Program-made: the position numbers and the translations under genes
The notes under the pieces: model-generated
Database searches by the model: none
The model's input: only the letters and a program-made list of their open reading frames with translations
Told to the model about the DNA's origin: nothing
Assembly: GCF_030272615.1 (NCBI RefSeq)
Contig: NC_081406.1
Location: 478,914,900-478,978,899, forward strand
DNA: 64,000 bases
DNA from: Cryptomeria japonica
Lineage: Eukaryota; Streptophyta; Pinopsida; Cupressales; Cupressaceae
Reading direction: 5' to 3'
In this document: positions 11,268 to 21,995 of the stretch, in pieces
Position numbering within the stretch: position 1 is the first letter of the stretch
Layout of the letters: each line of letters starts with the position of its first letter

Positions 11268-11896
11268 TTAATTTTTTTGCATATTAAACTCTCCAATCTT
11301 TCTTACCGGTTGTAGATGTAGATGCATGAAAAAAAAAGGTATAGTTTTTACAGCTCCAGAAGGTCCAAATTCCTCAAGCTCAAAAGCGGATAGTTTCCCA
11401 ACCAAAGTATCTTTTTTGACAGATGTATTCACCATTGTTCTCAACTCATTACTAGCAGTAGCCTTCTTTTTGTAAGCCACTGGTAGGGCTCTCAAGACTT
11501 TAGAAACAATCTCATCTTCACCCAGAGTTCCACTACAACATTGAATTCCCATAACACTCTCTTTCTTTGAATACAGTAATCATTACATCTTCTTCCATCT
11601 TCAAATTTTCATATCTCACTCGGTAACCATCAAGTTTAGCAATCTTCACTATGGGGTCAGCTTCATTAAGGGTATACAATTTATCCCATATAGCCTTTCT
11701 AATGATTTGTCTAGTAATCCATAATTTGTTGATCAAAAAGTGCACACAAGAGGGTGTCTCTTTCTCTACAATCATTCTTAATATCCTTGTCTAGGTTTTC
11801 CAAAGGAGGATTACCAGATCCCAGATTAAAGTATGTGATACCATTCTTTGTGATCTCCCAAATCTCCTTGCCAAGACATCTCAGATGAGTCTTCAT
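11268..11896 (-). pseudogene. Copia gag N-terminus, element C (three frames)
   Basis: Three overlapping open pieces (11896-11711, 11775-11533, 11552-11268) together cover the gag region: MKTHLRCLGKEIWEITKNG, then DKLYTLNEADPIVKIAKLDG, then DEIVSKVLRALPVAYK and KLSAFELEEFGPSGAVK. Several small indels shift the frame. The usual first 30 or so residues lie at 11897-11990 in decayed form. Confidence 0.85.
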
Positions 11897-12042
11897 CTAA
11901 ATCTTCCATACTGTATAGTTTGTTCCTTCAATCCTTGGTATATCCCTTCAAAAAATAGCTCCTAGAAGAACTGGATGAACTTGAACTGTTAGTCACCATA
12001 GGATCTTCCTGAAGCGGTTAAGCTTTCTGCAAAGAGGACCAA

Positions 12043-12057
12043 AGCTCTGATACCAAT
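12043..12057 (-). promoter_or_regulatory. Primer binding site, element C
   Basis: On the minus strand the sequence next to the LTR reads AATTGGTATCAGAGC, a full match to the plant initiator-methionine tRNA type site. Confidence 0.9.
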
Positions 12058-13245
12058 TGTTAGATAGTTCAGATAACCAGAAGACAACTGAGTGGAGGGG
12101 GTGAATCACTTGTCACAGATTACTGAAAGCATTATCAATTCAAAACAATAATACCAGAGTAGTAGTTAATCCAATTAAGTATAAACAACTATCACAAAAT
12201 AAAAGCCATCCACATAACACCAAGATTTGTACGTGGAAAACCCAGTAAAATGAAAAAACACGGTAGGAAGCCTACCCACAGTCAGATAATACTTTTGTAG
12301 TAAGTATGTGAATTTACAATTAAGGAGCCTACACTTGTAGGAAGGCCAATAGCCTAGAGTAAACTGCTCTTCAAAAAAGGAGTCTCGTTGACTACATACA
12401 AATCCAAACTGCAATCAGGAGAAGTGGTGAACTCCAAAAGATAGCATCTCCTATGCCTGAGTACAGTTCTGGTTAAGCTCAATAATAGAGGACTAAATCC
12501 TCTTACAAACTCAATTTGATCTCCATTGATCGACCAACTTCTCTGTCTTAATGATATTACAATATTCGCACACTACATTCCTTGACCATGACCTCTTTCA
12601 ATAACCATGATGATCTACAATGAGATCTTACATCTTATTTATACAAACCCTCAATTATAAACAATCAGGTTAGCTACCAGACAATAAATCAATTACATTA
12701 TTACAAACCATGTCCGCCTTATACTAAAATAAATAATATCCAACACATAAGACATCCTGAAAATACAATAATAATTAATGTCCACATGTTACATTAATGT
12801 CAGTCCATAACCTAAATCAACTGGGACCAAGAATAGGTCCACAGGCTTCAACAATGATCTCCAAATGACAAGTATCAAACAAGATTACCAACATCATCCT
12901 GAAACTCCATCAGAAGCTGCACCAACACCAATTATGCAACACATCAAATATCTCCACCAAAAGATCTGCTAGTAAAACCCTCACCGGAACCAGAAACCAG
13001 TCTTATGTGTAAGAAGGATAGCATCCAATCACCAGATGAAAAACCAACTGACCAAATATGAGTATAGGCATTATGAACAAGCCAATTCCATCAAAATACT
13101 ATACGAGAGTTACCCAGATCATATCAGATCCAAGTTAACCAAAGACCACTCAACCTATCAAGACTAGAAGGGTGTCGATAAAGCATCCAAACAACTAGTG
13201 TTGACATCAATGCAACACATAATCAATTCCACCAAATGGCCAACA
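12058..13245 (-). repeat. Shared middle LTR of elements C and D
   Basis: This 1,188-bp LTR has a primer binding site on its left and a polypurine tract (ATGCCAAAGGGGGATAT on the minus strand) on its right. It therefore serves as 5' LTR for C and as 3' LTR for D. It is the only complete LTR of this family here. The conserved box TGGGTTTTCCACGTACAAAT lies near 12222-12241 on the minus strand. Confidence 0.93.
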
Positions 13246-13262
13246 ATATCCCCCTTTGGCAT
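13246..13262 (-). promoter_or_regulatory. Polypurine tract, element D
   Basis: The minus strand reads ATGCCAAAGGGGGATAT ending next to the LTR, the same core as at 8231 and 50551. 13263-13634 is the non-coding 3' region of D. Confidence 0.88.
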
Positions 13263-13634
13263 TGATGGCAACACTAGATGTAAAAACATCTAAGTTCCAA
13301 GAAATGCCAAATAAGTCTCCCCTACGGAAGACAACCAACAGTCTCTCACATATAGCTCTAAATATCAATGTTTCTCTCCTTATGATTTTTCTCTCTTTTT
13401 TTTGTCTTTTTTACATCAATATCTCTCCCTCTTTGACATCAATGCTAGAAATATGAAATAAATATCAAAGTAAAAAGATAAGCCTCTGAATCTCAAATCT
13501 AACTACTCCCCTTGAGTAGTAGCATCCCAAATCAATGCCAGAATGAATAGTATCTTTAATAATGCATACCGGACTAATGCCAAACGACATCAATCAACTC
13601 TCTACCGGAGGGGCAGAAACCCCCAATCTATCTC

Positions 13635-14056
13635 TCAGGTATTCAAAAGATTCCTTGGAAAATGTTTAGTGAAAATATCTGCAATTTGTTCTTTAATGTT
13701 CACATAAACAAGTTTAACTTCATTTGCTTCCACCTTCTCCTTGAAAAATTTATACTTGATAGATATGTGCTTTGTCATAGAGTGAAATACTGGATTCTTT
13801 GATATATCAATAGCAACAGAGTTATCACAATGAATAACTATCAATGCATCACAATCCACCTTTATATCTTTCAACATTTGCTTCATCCATAAAACTTGTG
13901 TACAACTAGTAGCAACAAGAACATACTTAGCTTCAGCAGTAGATAAGGAAGTACATAACTATTTCTTGTTGATCCATGAAACCAACTTCTTTCCAAGAAA
14001 GAAAACTCCACCAGAAGTACTTTTTCAGTCATCAACATCTCCTGCCCAGTCAACAT
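13635..14056 (-). pseudogene. Copia RNase H C-terminus, element D
   Basis: The minus-strand frame 13886-13635 carries MKQMLKDIKVDCDALIVIHC, NSVAIDISKN, HISIKYKFFKEKV and IADIFTKHFPRN, the RNase H end of a Copia polyprotein. 13887-14056 encodes the preceding RNase H block in a decayed form. A stop or indel separates it from the reverse transcriptase piece. Confidence 0.85.
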
Positions 14057-15232
14057 CTATGTATGCACATAAAGTGAAGTTATCATCCTTAGGATACCAC
14101 AAACCACATTTTGATGTACCTTGCAAGTATCTAAAAATCCTTTCACTGCCATCTCATGATTTTCTCTAGGATCACTTTGAAATCTTGAAACAATACAAAC
14201 ATCATTTATAATGGCAGGTCTAGTCTGAGTTAAGTAAAGTAGACCTCCAATCATAGATATGTATCTTGTAGGATTTATCGATGCAGAAACATCTTTCCTT
14301 GTGAATTTCTCACTTGTAACCATAGGTGTACTTACCGGTTTAGAATCTCCCATACCAAATTCCTTCAAAAAATCCTTAGCATATTTAGTTTGACAGATAA
14401 AAATACCTTTGTCATTCTGAGTAATCTACAAACCTAAGAAATTTTTTATCTCACCAATCATAGACATCTCAAATTCTTTCTTCATGTTTTTAGAAAATTC
14501 TATGCATAACTTGTCTTCACCTCCAAAAATAATGTCATCAACAAATACTTCAATACTCAGTATATCATCATTAGTGATTTTATAATATAAATTACTATAA
14601 ACACTACCCTTAGTAAAACCAAGCTTCAAAAGATATTTATCCAACCTTGCATACCAAGCTCTAGGTGCTTGTTTCAATCCATATAAAGCTTTCCTTAACC
14701 TGCAAACCATATCAGTATCATCTGATAGTGAAAAACCATCAGGTTGCTCAATATAAACTTCCTCACCAAGATCCCCATTCAAGAATGCACATTTAGCATC
14801 CATCTGATAAACCTTGTAGTTTTTATAAGCAGCACATGCAATAAATAGTCTTACAGCTTCAATCCTAGATACAGGTGCAAAAGTTTCTCCATAATCAATT
14901 CCTTCTTTCTGAGAATATCCTTTAGAAGCCAATCTATCCTTATTCCTTATAACTTTACCATCCTCATTCAATTTATTCCTAAAAACCCATTTAGTTCCAA
15001 TAACATTTTTATTTTTAGGTCGGGGAACCAAAGTCCATGTGTTATTTTTTTCAATCTGATCTAATGCTTCTTCCATAACTTTTAACCAAAATTCATCTTT
15101 AAATGCCTCAATTACTGATACCGTTTCAACTTGTGAACTTAAACATACCTTATTAGTTGCCAATCTTCTTCTTGTCATCACTCCATTTCTCTTATCCCCA
15201 ATGATTTGATCTTCAGAATGATTCAATCTCAC
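14057..15232 (-). pseudogene. Copia reverse transcriptase, element D (best copy)
   Basis: 15232-14426 is open for 268 codons and holds the Copia reverse transcriptase: NTWTLVPRPKNKNVIGTKWV near residues 54-73, GIDYGETFAPVSRIEAVR near 113-130, [20 protein letters not shown] near 147-166, [15 protein letters not shown] and the catalytic [14 protein letters not shown] near 230-243. After a break at about 14420, 14368-14057 continues with SKPVSTPMVTSEKFT and GGLLYLTQTRPAI. Catalytic residues are intact, but the frame is cut from integrase and RNase H. Confidence 0.9.
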
Positions 15233-15247
15233 ATACCTAGGAGTCTT

Positions 15248-16322
15248 CTAACTCTTTGTTCCTCTTCCTCGTTCTTCAGTTACTATAGAGTTTTTGGATG
15301 TTGTTGGAGTAACTGGTTCAAATATTTGTTGCAATAAAGGTGCTATCAGTTCAAATATAATCATTTCCACTTTCTGTTCCTTCTCATAAATTTTGATTTG
15401 ACTTTTGCACAACTCATCTACTTTGATATTAGCACTCTCCATTATTTTCTATAATCTCTTGTTATAACATCTACATTCTTTTCTTTCATTAGAATAACCA
15501 AGAAATATGCCTTCATCACTTCTAGGATCAAATTTTCCAATAGCATCATCTCTCCTGATATAACATTTACCACCAAAAATTCTAAAATACCTAACTATAG
15601 GTGTATTACCAAACCATAATTCATAAGGTGTCTTACCAATTTCTCCTTTGATATATACTTTGTTAAATTTATAAACCATTGTACTAACTACTTCTCTCCA
15701 ATATATATGAGGTAGATTTGCTTCCATCATCATTGTTCTAGAAACATCCAAGATAGTTCTATTTTTCCTTTCCACAACTCCATTTTGTTGAGGTGTCTGG
15801 GGAGCAGAAAATTGTCTTCTAATACCATGCTTGTCATAAAAGTTATTAAACTCACCGGATGTGAATTCTCCACCATGATCGGATCCCAAACATTAAATCT
15901 TCAATCCTATCTCAGTTTCCACTTTAGCCTTAAAAATTTTAAACTTTTCAAATGCTTCAAATTTTTCTCTCAACAAAGTAACCCAAATCATTCTAGAATA
16001 ATCAACAATGATTAGCATGAAATATCTATCACCATGAAAACTTTTAACTCTAGAAGGGCCACATAAATAAGCATGAATAAGATCAAGAAAATCATTTGAT
16101 TTATCTTGTATACTCCTAAAAGAGGTTATGACCTATTTACCCATTTGACATTCTTTACATACCGGATTATAGGGTTTCATAATATTAGGTATATCTCTAA
16201 TAACCTTAGTTGAACCGATCTTCACAATGCAATAACCTTTTATTGCATAACCGACTTTCATCAATTTATGTAATCAAACATGTCTTCTCACCGGAGTTCA
16301 AATGAAATATGTTACCTTTTGT
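15248..16322 (-). pseudogene. Copia integrase, element D (broken)
   Basis: 15889-15449 holds the core: SDHGGEFTSGEFNNFYDK, QQNGVVERKNRTILD, YELWFGNTP and FDPRSDEGIFLGYSNE. The zinc region and the first aspartate lie in 15890-16322, where the frame is lost (for example, the histidine segment near 16235 has a small deletion relative to C). 15442-15248 is the linker to reverse transcriptase. The core glutamate and second aspartate remain. Confidence 0.86.
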
Positions 16323-16877
16323 CTACATAGCGGTTGCAATCTCCAACCCAGATCTGTTAATGATTTTGCATTTTCCATCCTTGAACTCTAATTGAAATCC
16401 CTTATCTACCAATTTTCCTACACTCAAAAGATTATACTTCAAACCTTCAACATAATAAACATTATCAGTATTGTTCTTACCAACCAATGATATAGTTCCT
16501 TTTCCCTTAATCATACATGCCTTGTCATCTCCAAATCTAATTGATCCACCATCAATTTCTTGTAAAGACAGAAAATTTCCTTTATCTCCAGTCATATGAT
16601 GTGAACAACCACTATCAATTACCCATTCATCCTTATCCTCAATTTTAGTAGCAAGTGCCTTTTCCTCCGATACATTCTCTTCCAATATCGGATCATCTTC
16701 CTTGATAGCCAAGAATACCCATTCTTTCCCATTGCCGGATCCACTAGCAAATTCTTCTACCAGTTCATCATCTAAATCAGTAATACCTTCCTCATTCTCT
16801 ATGTAGCATAATTTATTTTTCTTGAATCTAAACTTGTTCTGATTAGGTTTAAATGATTTCTTAAACTCTTTCTTCAA
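16323..16877 (-). pseudogene. Copia protease, element D
   Basis: The open frame covers the protease, with WVIDSGCSHHMTGDKGNF intact near residues 85-102 and DNVYYVEGLKYNLLSVG further on. It overlaps the gag frame by 17 bp in another frame, so a 1-bp type shift separates gag from protease. Confidence 0.87.
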
Positions 16878-17664
16878 ATCTTAAATTCCTTTCAGGACAT
16901 CTAGATGCAAAATGACCAATCTTATTAAATGTAAAGCATTTAAAAGGTTCTTTTCCTTCACACTTACTTTCTATCAGTCCTTTCGATGCTCTTCTAGCAA
17001 ATAAAACTCTCCAATTTTGCTTGCCAGTTGTAGATGTAGATGCATGCAAAGCAGGTTCAATTTTCACAGCTCCAGAAGGTCCAAATTCCTCAAGCTCAAA
17101 AGAAGATAGTTTACTAGCCAAAGTATCTCTGTTGACAGATGTATTCACCATTGTTCTCAACTCATTAATAGCAGTAGCCTTCATTTTGTAAGTTGGTGGT
17201 AGGGATCTTAGGACTTTAGAAACAATCTCATCTTCGTTTAGAGTTCCACCACAATATTGAATTCCCATAATAATCTCATTTACTCTTTCCATAAATGTAG
17301 TAATCATTTCATCTTCTTCCATCTTCATATTTGTATATCTCACTCGATAACTATCAAGTTTATCAATCTTCACTATAGGGTCACCTTCATTAAGGGTCTG
17401 CAATTTATCCCATATAGCCTTTCCAAATTATTTTTCTATTAATCCCATAATTTTTTGATCCAAAAGTACACACAAGAGGGATTCTCTTTCTCTACAATCA
17501 TTCTCAAGCTCCTTGTCTAGGTTTGCTGGAGGAGGATTGCCAGATCCTGGATTAAAGGGTGTGACACCATTCTTTGTTATCTGCCAAATCTCCTTGCCAA
17601 GATATCTCAGATGAGTCTCCATCTGAATCTTCCATACTATATAATTTGTTCCTTCAGGCCTCAA
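16861..17664 (-). pseudogene. Copia gag, element D
   Basis: 17664-17428 and 17403-16861 cover gag: EGTNYIVWKIQMETHLRYLG, LNEGDPIVKIDKLDSYRVRY, DEIVSKVLRSLPPTYKMKAT and NTSVNRDTLASKLSSFELEE. The knuckle reads CFTFNKIGHFASRC with the second cysteine replaced by phenylalanine, the same loss as in element A. The two frames are separated by an indel near 17415. Confidence 0.87.
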
Positions 17665-17767
17665 TATATCCCTTCAAAAAATAGCTCTAGAAAAATTGGA
17701 TGAACTTGAACTGTTAGTCACCATAGGATCTTCCTCAAGCGGTTAAGCTTTCTGCAGAGAGGACCGA

Positions 17768-17782
17768 ATCTCTAATACCAAT
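17768..17782 (-). promoter_or_regulatory. Primer binding site, element D
   Basis: The minus strand reads AATTGGTATTAGAGA beside the LTR, a tRNA-type site with two changes from the site of element C. Confidence 0.85.
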
Positions 17783-18467
17783 TGTTAGATAGTTCAGATA
17801 ACTGGAAGGCAACTGAAAGGGGGGGTGGTGAATTAGTTGTCACAGATTACCAAAAGCATTATCAATTCAAAACAATAATACTAGAATAGCAGTTAATCCA
17901 ATTAAGTATAAACAATAATCACAGAATAAAAGCCATCCACATAACACCAAGATTTGTACGTGGAAAACCCAGTAAAGAGAAAAACCATGGTGGGAAGCCT
18001 ACCCACAGTCAGATAATGCTTATACAGAAAGTATATGAATTTACAATGAAGGGGCCTGCACTCACAGGAAGGTCAACAACCTAGAGCACATTGTTCTTCA
18101 CAAAAGGAGTCTCACTGACTACATATAAATCTAGACTACAATCCGGAGAAGTGGTGAACAACAAAAGATAGCATCTCCTATGCCTGAGTACAATTCTAGT
18201 TAACCTCAATACCTGAGGACTAAATCCTCTTACAAACTCAATTCGATCTTCATTGATCAACCAACTTCTCTATCTGAAAGATATTAAAATATTCGCACAC
18301 TACATTCCTTGACCATGACCTCTTTCAATAACCATGATGATCTACAATGAGATCTTACATCTTACTATACAAACCCTCAACCATAAACAATCAAGTCAGC
18401 TACTAGATAATAAACCAATTACATTATTACAAACCATGTCTTCCTTAGACTAAATAAATAATATCCA
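17783..18467 (-). repeat. Right LTR of element D, first part
   Basis: It matches the first part of the middle LTR (12058 onward) up to AATAATATCCA, where solo LTR H begins. The match resumes at 42860 with ATCCAACACATAAGACATC. ATCCA is present on both sides as the target-site duplication of H. Confidence 0.92.
18463..18467. repeat. Target-site duplication ATCCA, left copy (solo LTR H)
   Basis: It pairs with 42860-42864. The uninterrupted site is seen in the middle LTR near 12741, where ATCC is followed by AACACATAAGACATC. Confidence 0.9.
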
Positions 18468-19053
18468 TGTTGGCATATGAGTAGAGTATGATGATATGAT
18501 GATAGTGTATGTTGTCATTGATGTCAATATGTTGAAGAGTGAACTGGTATATTGAAGTAAGCAACTGGCAAGAGAACCGGTATGATATTGTGAACTGGTA
18601 TATGTGAATAAGTGAAGCGGTATGTTTGTCCAAGTGAACTAGTATGTTGGAATGTGAACTGGTATATGGAATGTTTTGTATGACAACCTATTGGTATTCT
18701 CAGCTCCATGGTTTTTGGTTGAAGTGTTCCATGCCTGTGTAATTCAACCGATGACATCGTGTGATGCGTTATCATTGTAATGAAGAATAGATTGTGTTGT
18801 CACGTCAGCCTTGTGTGCATGAAGGATCTTGCATGAAGGAGATTGATCCTATCTACCTCAGGAATGTGCAAAGTCTCAGTAAACAATGGAGAACGCGTGA
18901 TGGGTTATCAACCTCCAAGAAGCGGTGAAGAATGAACATTGGAAAATGTCTTGAGATCTATTCAAGACTATTGTATTCAATGGAATGTGTTCAATGGTCA
19001 GGATTGAACCGACTGAATTGCTTAACCTAAAATGTTTAGGGTTTATGGTTTAT

Positions 19054-19058
19054 GCTAC
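19054..19058. repeat. Target-site duplication GCTAC, left copy (Gypsy LTR G)
   Basis: It pairs with 36926-36930 and brackets the inverted Gypsy LTR G, including everything inserted into it. Confidence 0.88.
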
Positions 19059-19680
19059 TATCATGCCCAAAATTTAAGGCAAGAATGGGATAAATTTTTT
19101 TTTTAAATCACAATTTAAAACATTAAATTAGCAAATATGAAATGCACTAACATATTTTGTCTTAACTATGTTTAGAGTTAACTTTATCGACTAACTCAAG
19201 TAAGTAACAATAATTTAAAATTAGATGCAGATTATTAAATGAATAGTTGTATTGTCTCATCGATTTTAATCAATAAACTAATTTAGTCAATTAATTAACG
19301 CAGGTAACAATAAATCTCCAATATCCATTAATTGATCTTACGATCTAATTAATTTAGTCCTAGCACTTAGTTTTGTAAGTGTCTATATTTAATTTTAACA
19401 ATAATTAAAACGTAGTTTAAACTAAATCGACTTAAAGAATCGATTAAATTCATAAGGAAAATTTTCCTATAAAGTTTAATCTCATCAAAATGACTTACCC
19501 TATTTATCATAATATTTCTAAAGGTTTTAAACTTCATAGTACTTTAAATTTAAACATTTTATTTTCTTCTTTAATTAAATCCATATGTTTATTAAAATCA
19601 CATATGAATTATAAACACTTAAATAAATATTTAATCTAAATTCTGCCTTATTCTCTTATATTTTCAATCTCTATATATAT

Positions 19681-19682
<2 letters not shown>

Positions 19683-19732
<50 letters not shown>
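19683..19732. repeat. AC dinucleotide microsatellite
   Basis: About 23 CA units in a row inside Gypsy LTR G, followed by an AT-rich stretch. E and F lack it at the equivalent place. Confidence 0.95.
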
Positions 19733-19734
<2 letters not shown>

Positions 19735-19889
19735 TTGTAACTATATATTTAAATACTATAAAAATTTTCACATATTTATAAAAAAAAGTCTTCATGCAAA
19801 CCCTAACTAAGAATGCATAATATAAAATACCTCATTTTTATAATTTCCTAACTCTTTTCTTTACTGCCCTAGCCCTACTTGGGCTAGGG

Positions 19890-19968
<79 letters not shown>
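19890..19968. repeat. AT dinucleotide microsatellite in LTR G
   Basis: An uninterrupted TA run of nearly 80 bp beside a CCCTAGCCC...GGGCTAGGG inverted repeat. A second, shorter TA run lies at 20339-20377. Confidence 0.95.
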
Positions 19969-19971
<3 letters not shown>

Positions 19972-20067
19972 TCTTAATGTTATGCAGGGGGGGTCGAATG
20001 TTCATGGAGGAGCGATGACCATGTTGCAGGTTCAGCAGGGAGGCGGTGGCGTTGACCCCGAGGGCGC

Positions 20068-20206
20068 CACTCACTGTGGGTTACCACAGTGGCAGCGACC
20101 ACTGTGGTCGCCCACAGTGTTGGCCTTAGGGCCGTCCACTGTGGGAGGCCGCAGTGGCGGCTGTCGGCTGTCGGCTGTGCCATCCCACTGTGTTAAACAC
20201 AGTGGG
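20068..20206 (-). repeat. GC-rich palindrome cluster in Gypsy LTR G
   Basis: About five short inverted repeats with CCACTGTG and CACAGTGG arms, for example CACTGTGGGTTACCACAGTG and CCCACTGTGTTAAACACAGT. It corresponds to the clearer six-unit arrays at 24826-25031 and 33701-33904, so the feature is older than the split between G and E. Confidence 0.85.
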
Positions 20207-20336
20207 TTCGGCCGAAAAACCTACCCCCACATTTTTTTTTTTAAAAAGGTGTTAAATTTATTTATTTATTGTTTTATTTATATTTTTAATATATATATAT
20301 ACATATGTAAATAGGTATATCTATATATATATATCT

Positions 20337-20381
<45 letters not shown>

Positions 20382-21995
20382 TTTTGCAATGTATTTTAAA
20401 TATAAGTATATATTTATATACAAATTGATGCATAAGGAGAAATAACATTACTATACATTTAATTTCTATTTTTATTTTTTTTAAACTACTAAAACATATT
20501 GTTAACAAAATTTTGAAATAAACCCATGTATATTTTTTTTTTATAAACCAAAGATACTTTGTTGCTAAAACATAGATGTACTAAGTTAACCTTAGATTTA
20601 TCTTCTGCATAAAGTAACTGACTGAATTAAATTAATTTTATACAACAACTATAAAAATATATCTTTTTATAGACTAGATAAACTATCTATCTTAGATTTT
20701 AATTTCTGCAATAAATCAAAAGACAATTTCCAGAACTATATTGTACTATATTGCATTTACAGAAACAAGACTAAATGTTTTATTTCTAGCTTACAATATG
20801 CATGCAAATCTAATTTATTCCTTTCCTGTTTTATTTTATTTTGAATGCATAAGAATAAAATAAATTTCTTGTTTTTCAATTTATCATAAACACATCCGAT
20901 ATAAAAAAAATTTTGAACTTTGGAAACTAATTTAGGAATACTCATTTCTTTTCTGCAATAAATAGCATACTAAAATATTACAACCTTTTAAAACGTATTT
21001 CAAAGACACAATCGTCACTTTACAATGGGTCTCTCATTTTTAATAAATGAGGACTTTTTCAAATAATAATTACATTTACAAATAACTCCTGCAACCTTCC
21101 ACTTGTCCTATTCTTTTCTCCCGACAACCTACATTTAATCAAAGCTATGACCATGGAGTGCTCACCTCCCAGCCTAGGCTAACTAGTAGCCACCCCCTAG
21201 CTTGGACAACCAAGCCCTAGACAGGTAACACACATGCAAACACAATAACCAAGGGAAAACAATTCGCAAACACATTCCCAACCCAGGCTACACTGCACCA
21301 CACATTGTGATGTCTTTTCAAGGGTGGTAGTGGACCAAGTACCCTGAGGAGACTGCAAGTATGGTAAAACATATAGCCACCTCATGGAAAATAAAATACA
21401 TCATAAGTATAACAACCCCAAGGCATTCATGCCTTATTTCCCTCCTTATGACCCCCAAATGCATAAACAAGCCATGCAGCAAGGGTCACATAAAATTCCT
21501 TATGATCACTCTCATAATGAGAGCCTCTCACTCGAGGGATGTCACTTCTACCACCCACAAGACCATCCTCTCTCCCAAGAGTAGGAGGCCTTGATTACTC
21601 CCAAAGCACATAAAATGCATACAAAAAGGTAAAACATAGAACACAATAATTTTCCAAGGAAAAACATGCAAGAAACTAGCCTTTTTACACAAGCAAATCC
21701 TTTCAACACAACATGCAATATAAAACAATACAAGGAGAAGATATGACCAACCTTGAACTGTCCAAAGGTATGCTAGATTGGTTGAAGATGAGCAGCCCAA
21801 TTCCACAAACCCTTGCCTCTCTACACTTAGCCAAATTTTTCTAAAACCAAATATGTCTTTCTTTCAAATTTTTGTCTCCAAAAATGGAGAGTGGGTGATT
21901 ACCCATAAAATCTCTCATTCCTACTTAAGAAGACCCTAGCGAGAGTTCTCACAAGTTACTAAAACTAAAAAGGAAAGGTAGGAGAGAATGGGAAA

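Larger units (their letters stand above)
147..12057 (-). mobile_element. Copia LTR retrotransposon C (interrupted, 3' deleted)
   Basis: This is a minus-strand Copia element. Read right to left it has the LTR at 12058-13245 (shared with element D), a primer binding site, gag and protease, integrase, the insertion of element A, reverse transcriptase, and a truncated LTR remnant at 147-371. The internal sequence runs parallel to element D at 13246-17782, so both belong to one family. The two parts of C rejoin exactly across element A: CTTAT at 1209-1213 and 9399-9403 corresponds to one uninterrupted CTTAT in D near 15191. RNase H and the polypurine tract are deleted. Confidence 0.88.
12058..18467 (-). 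mobile_element. Copia LTR retrotransposon D (defective)
   Basis: Minus-strand element of the same family as C, with LTR 12058-13245, polypurine tract, RNase H, reverse transcriptase, integrase, protease, gag, primer binding site, and a second LTR starting at 17783. That LTR is interrupted at 18467 by solo LTR H and resumes at 42860. The internal region (13246-17782, about 4.5 kb) is the most complete of this family here, though frameshifts and stops separate the domains. Confidence 0.92.

Noticed and set aside
19838-20508. Frames coding for repeated YIYIYI
   Set aside because: Translation of TA microsatellites.
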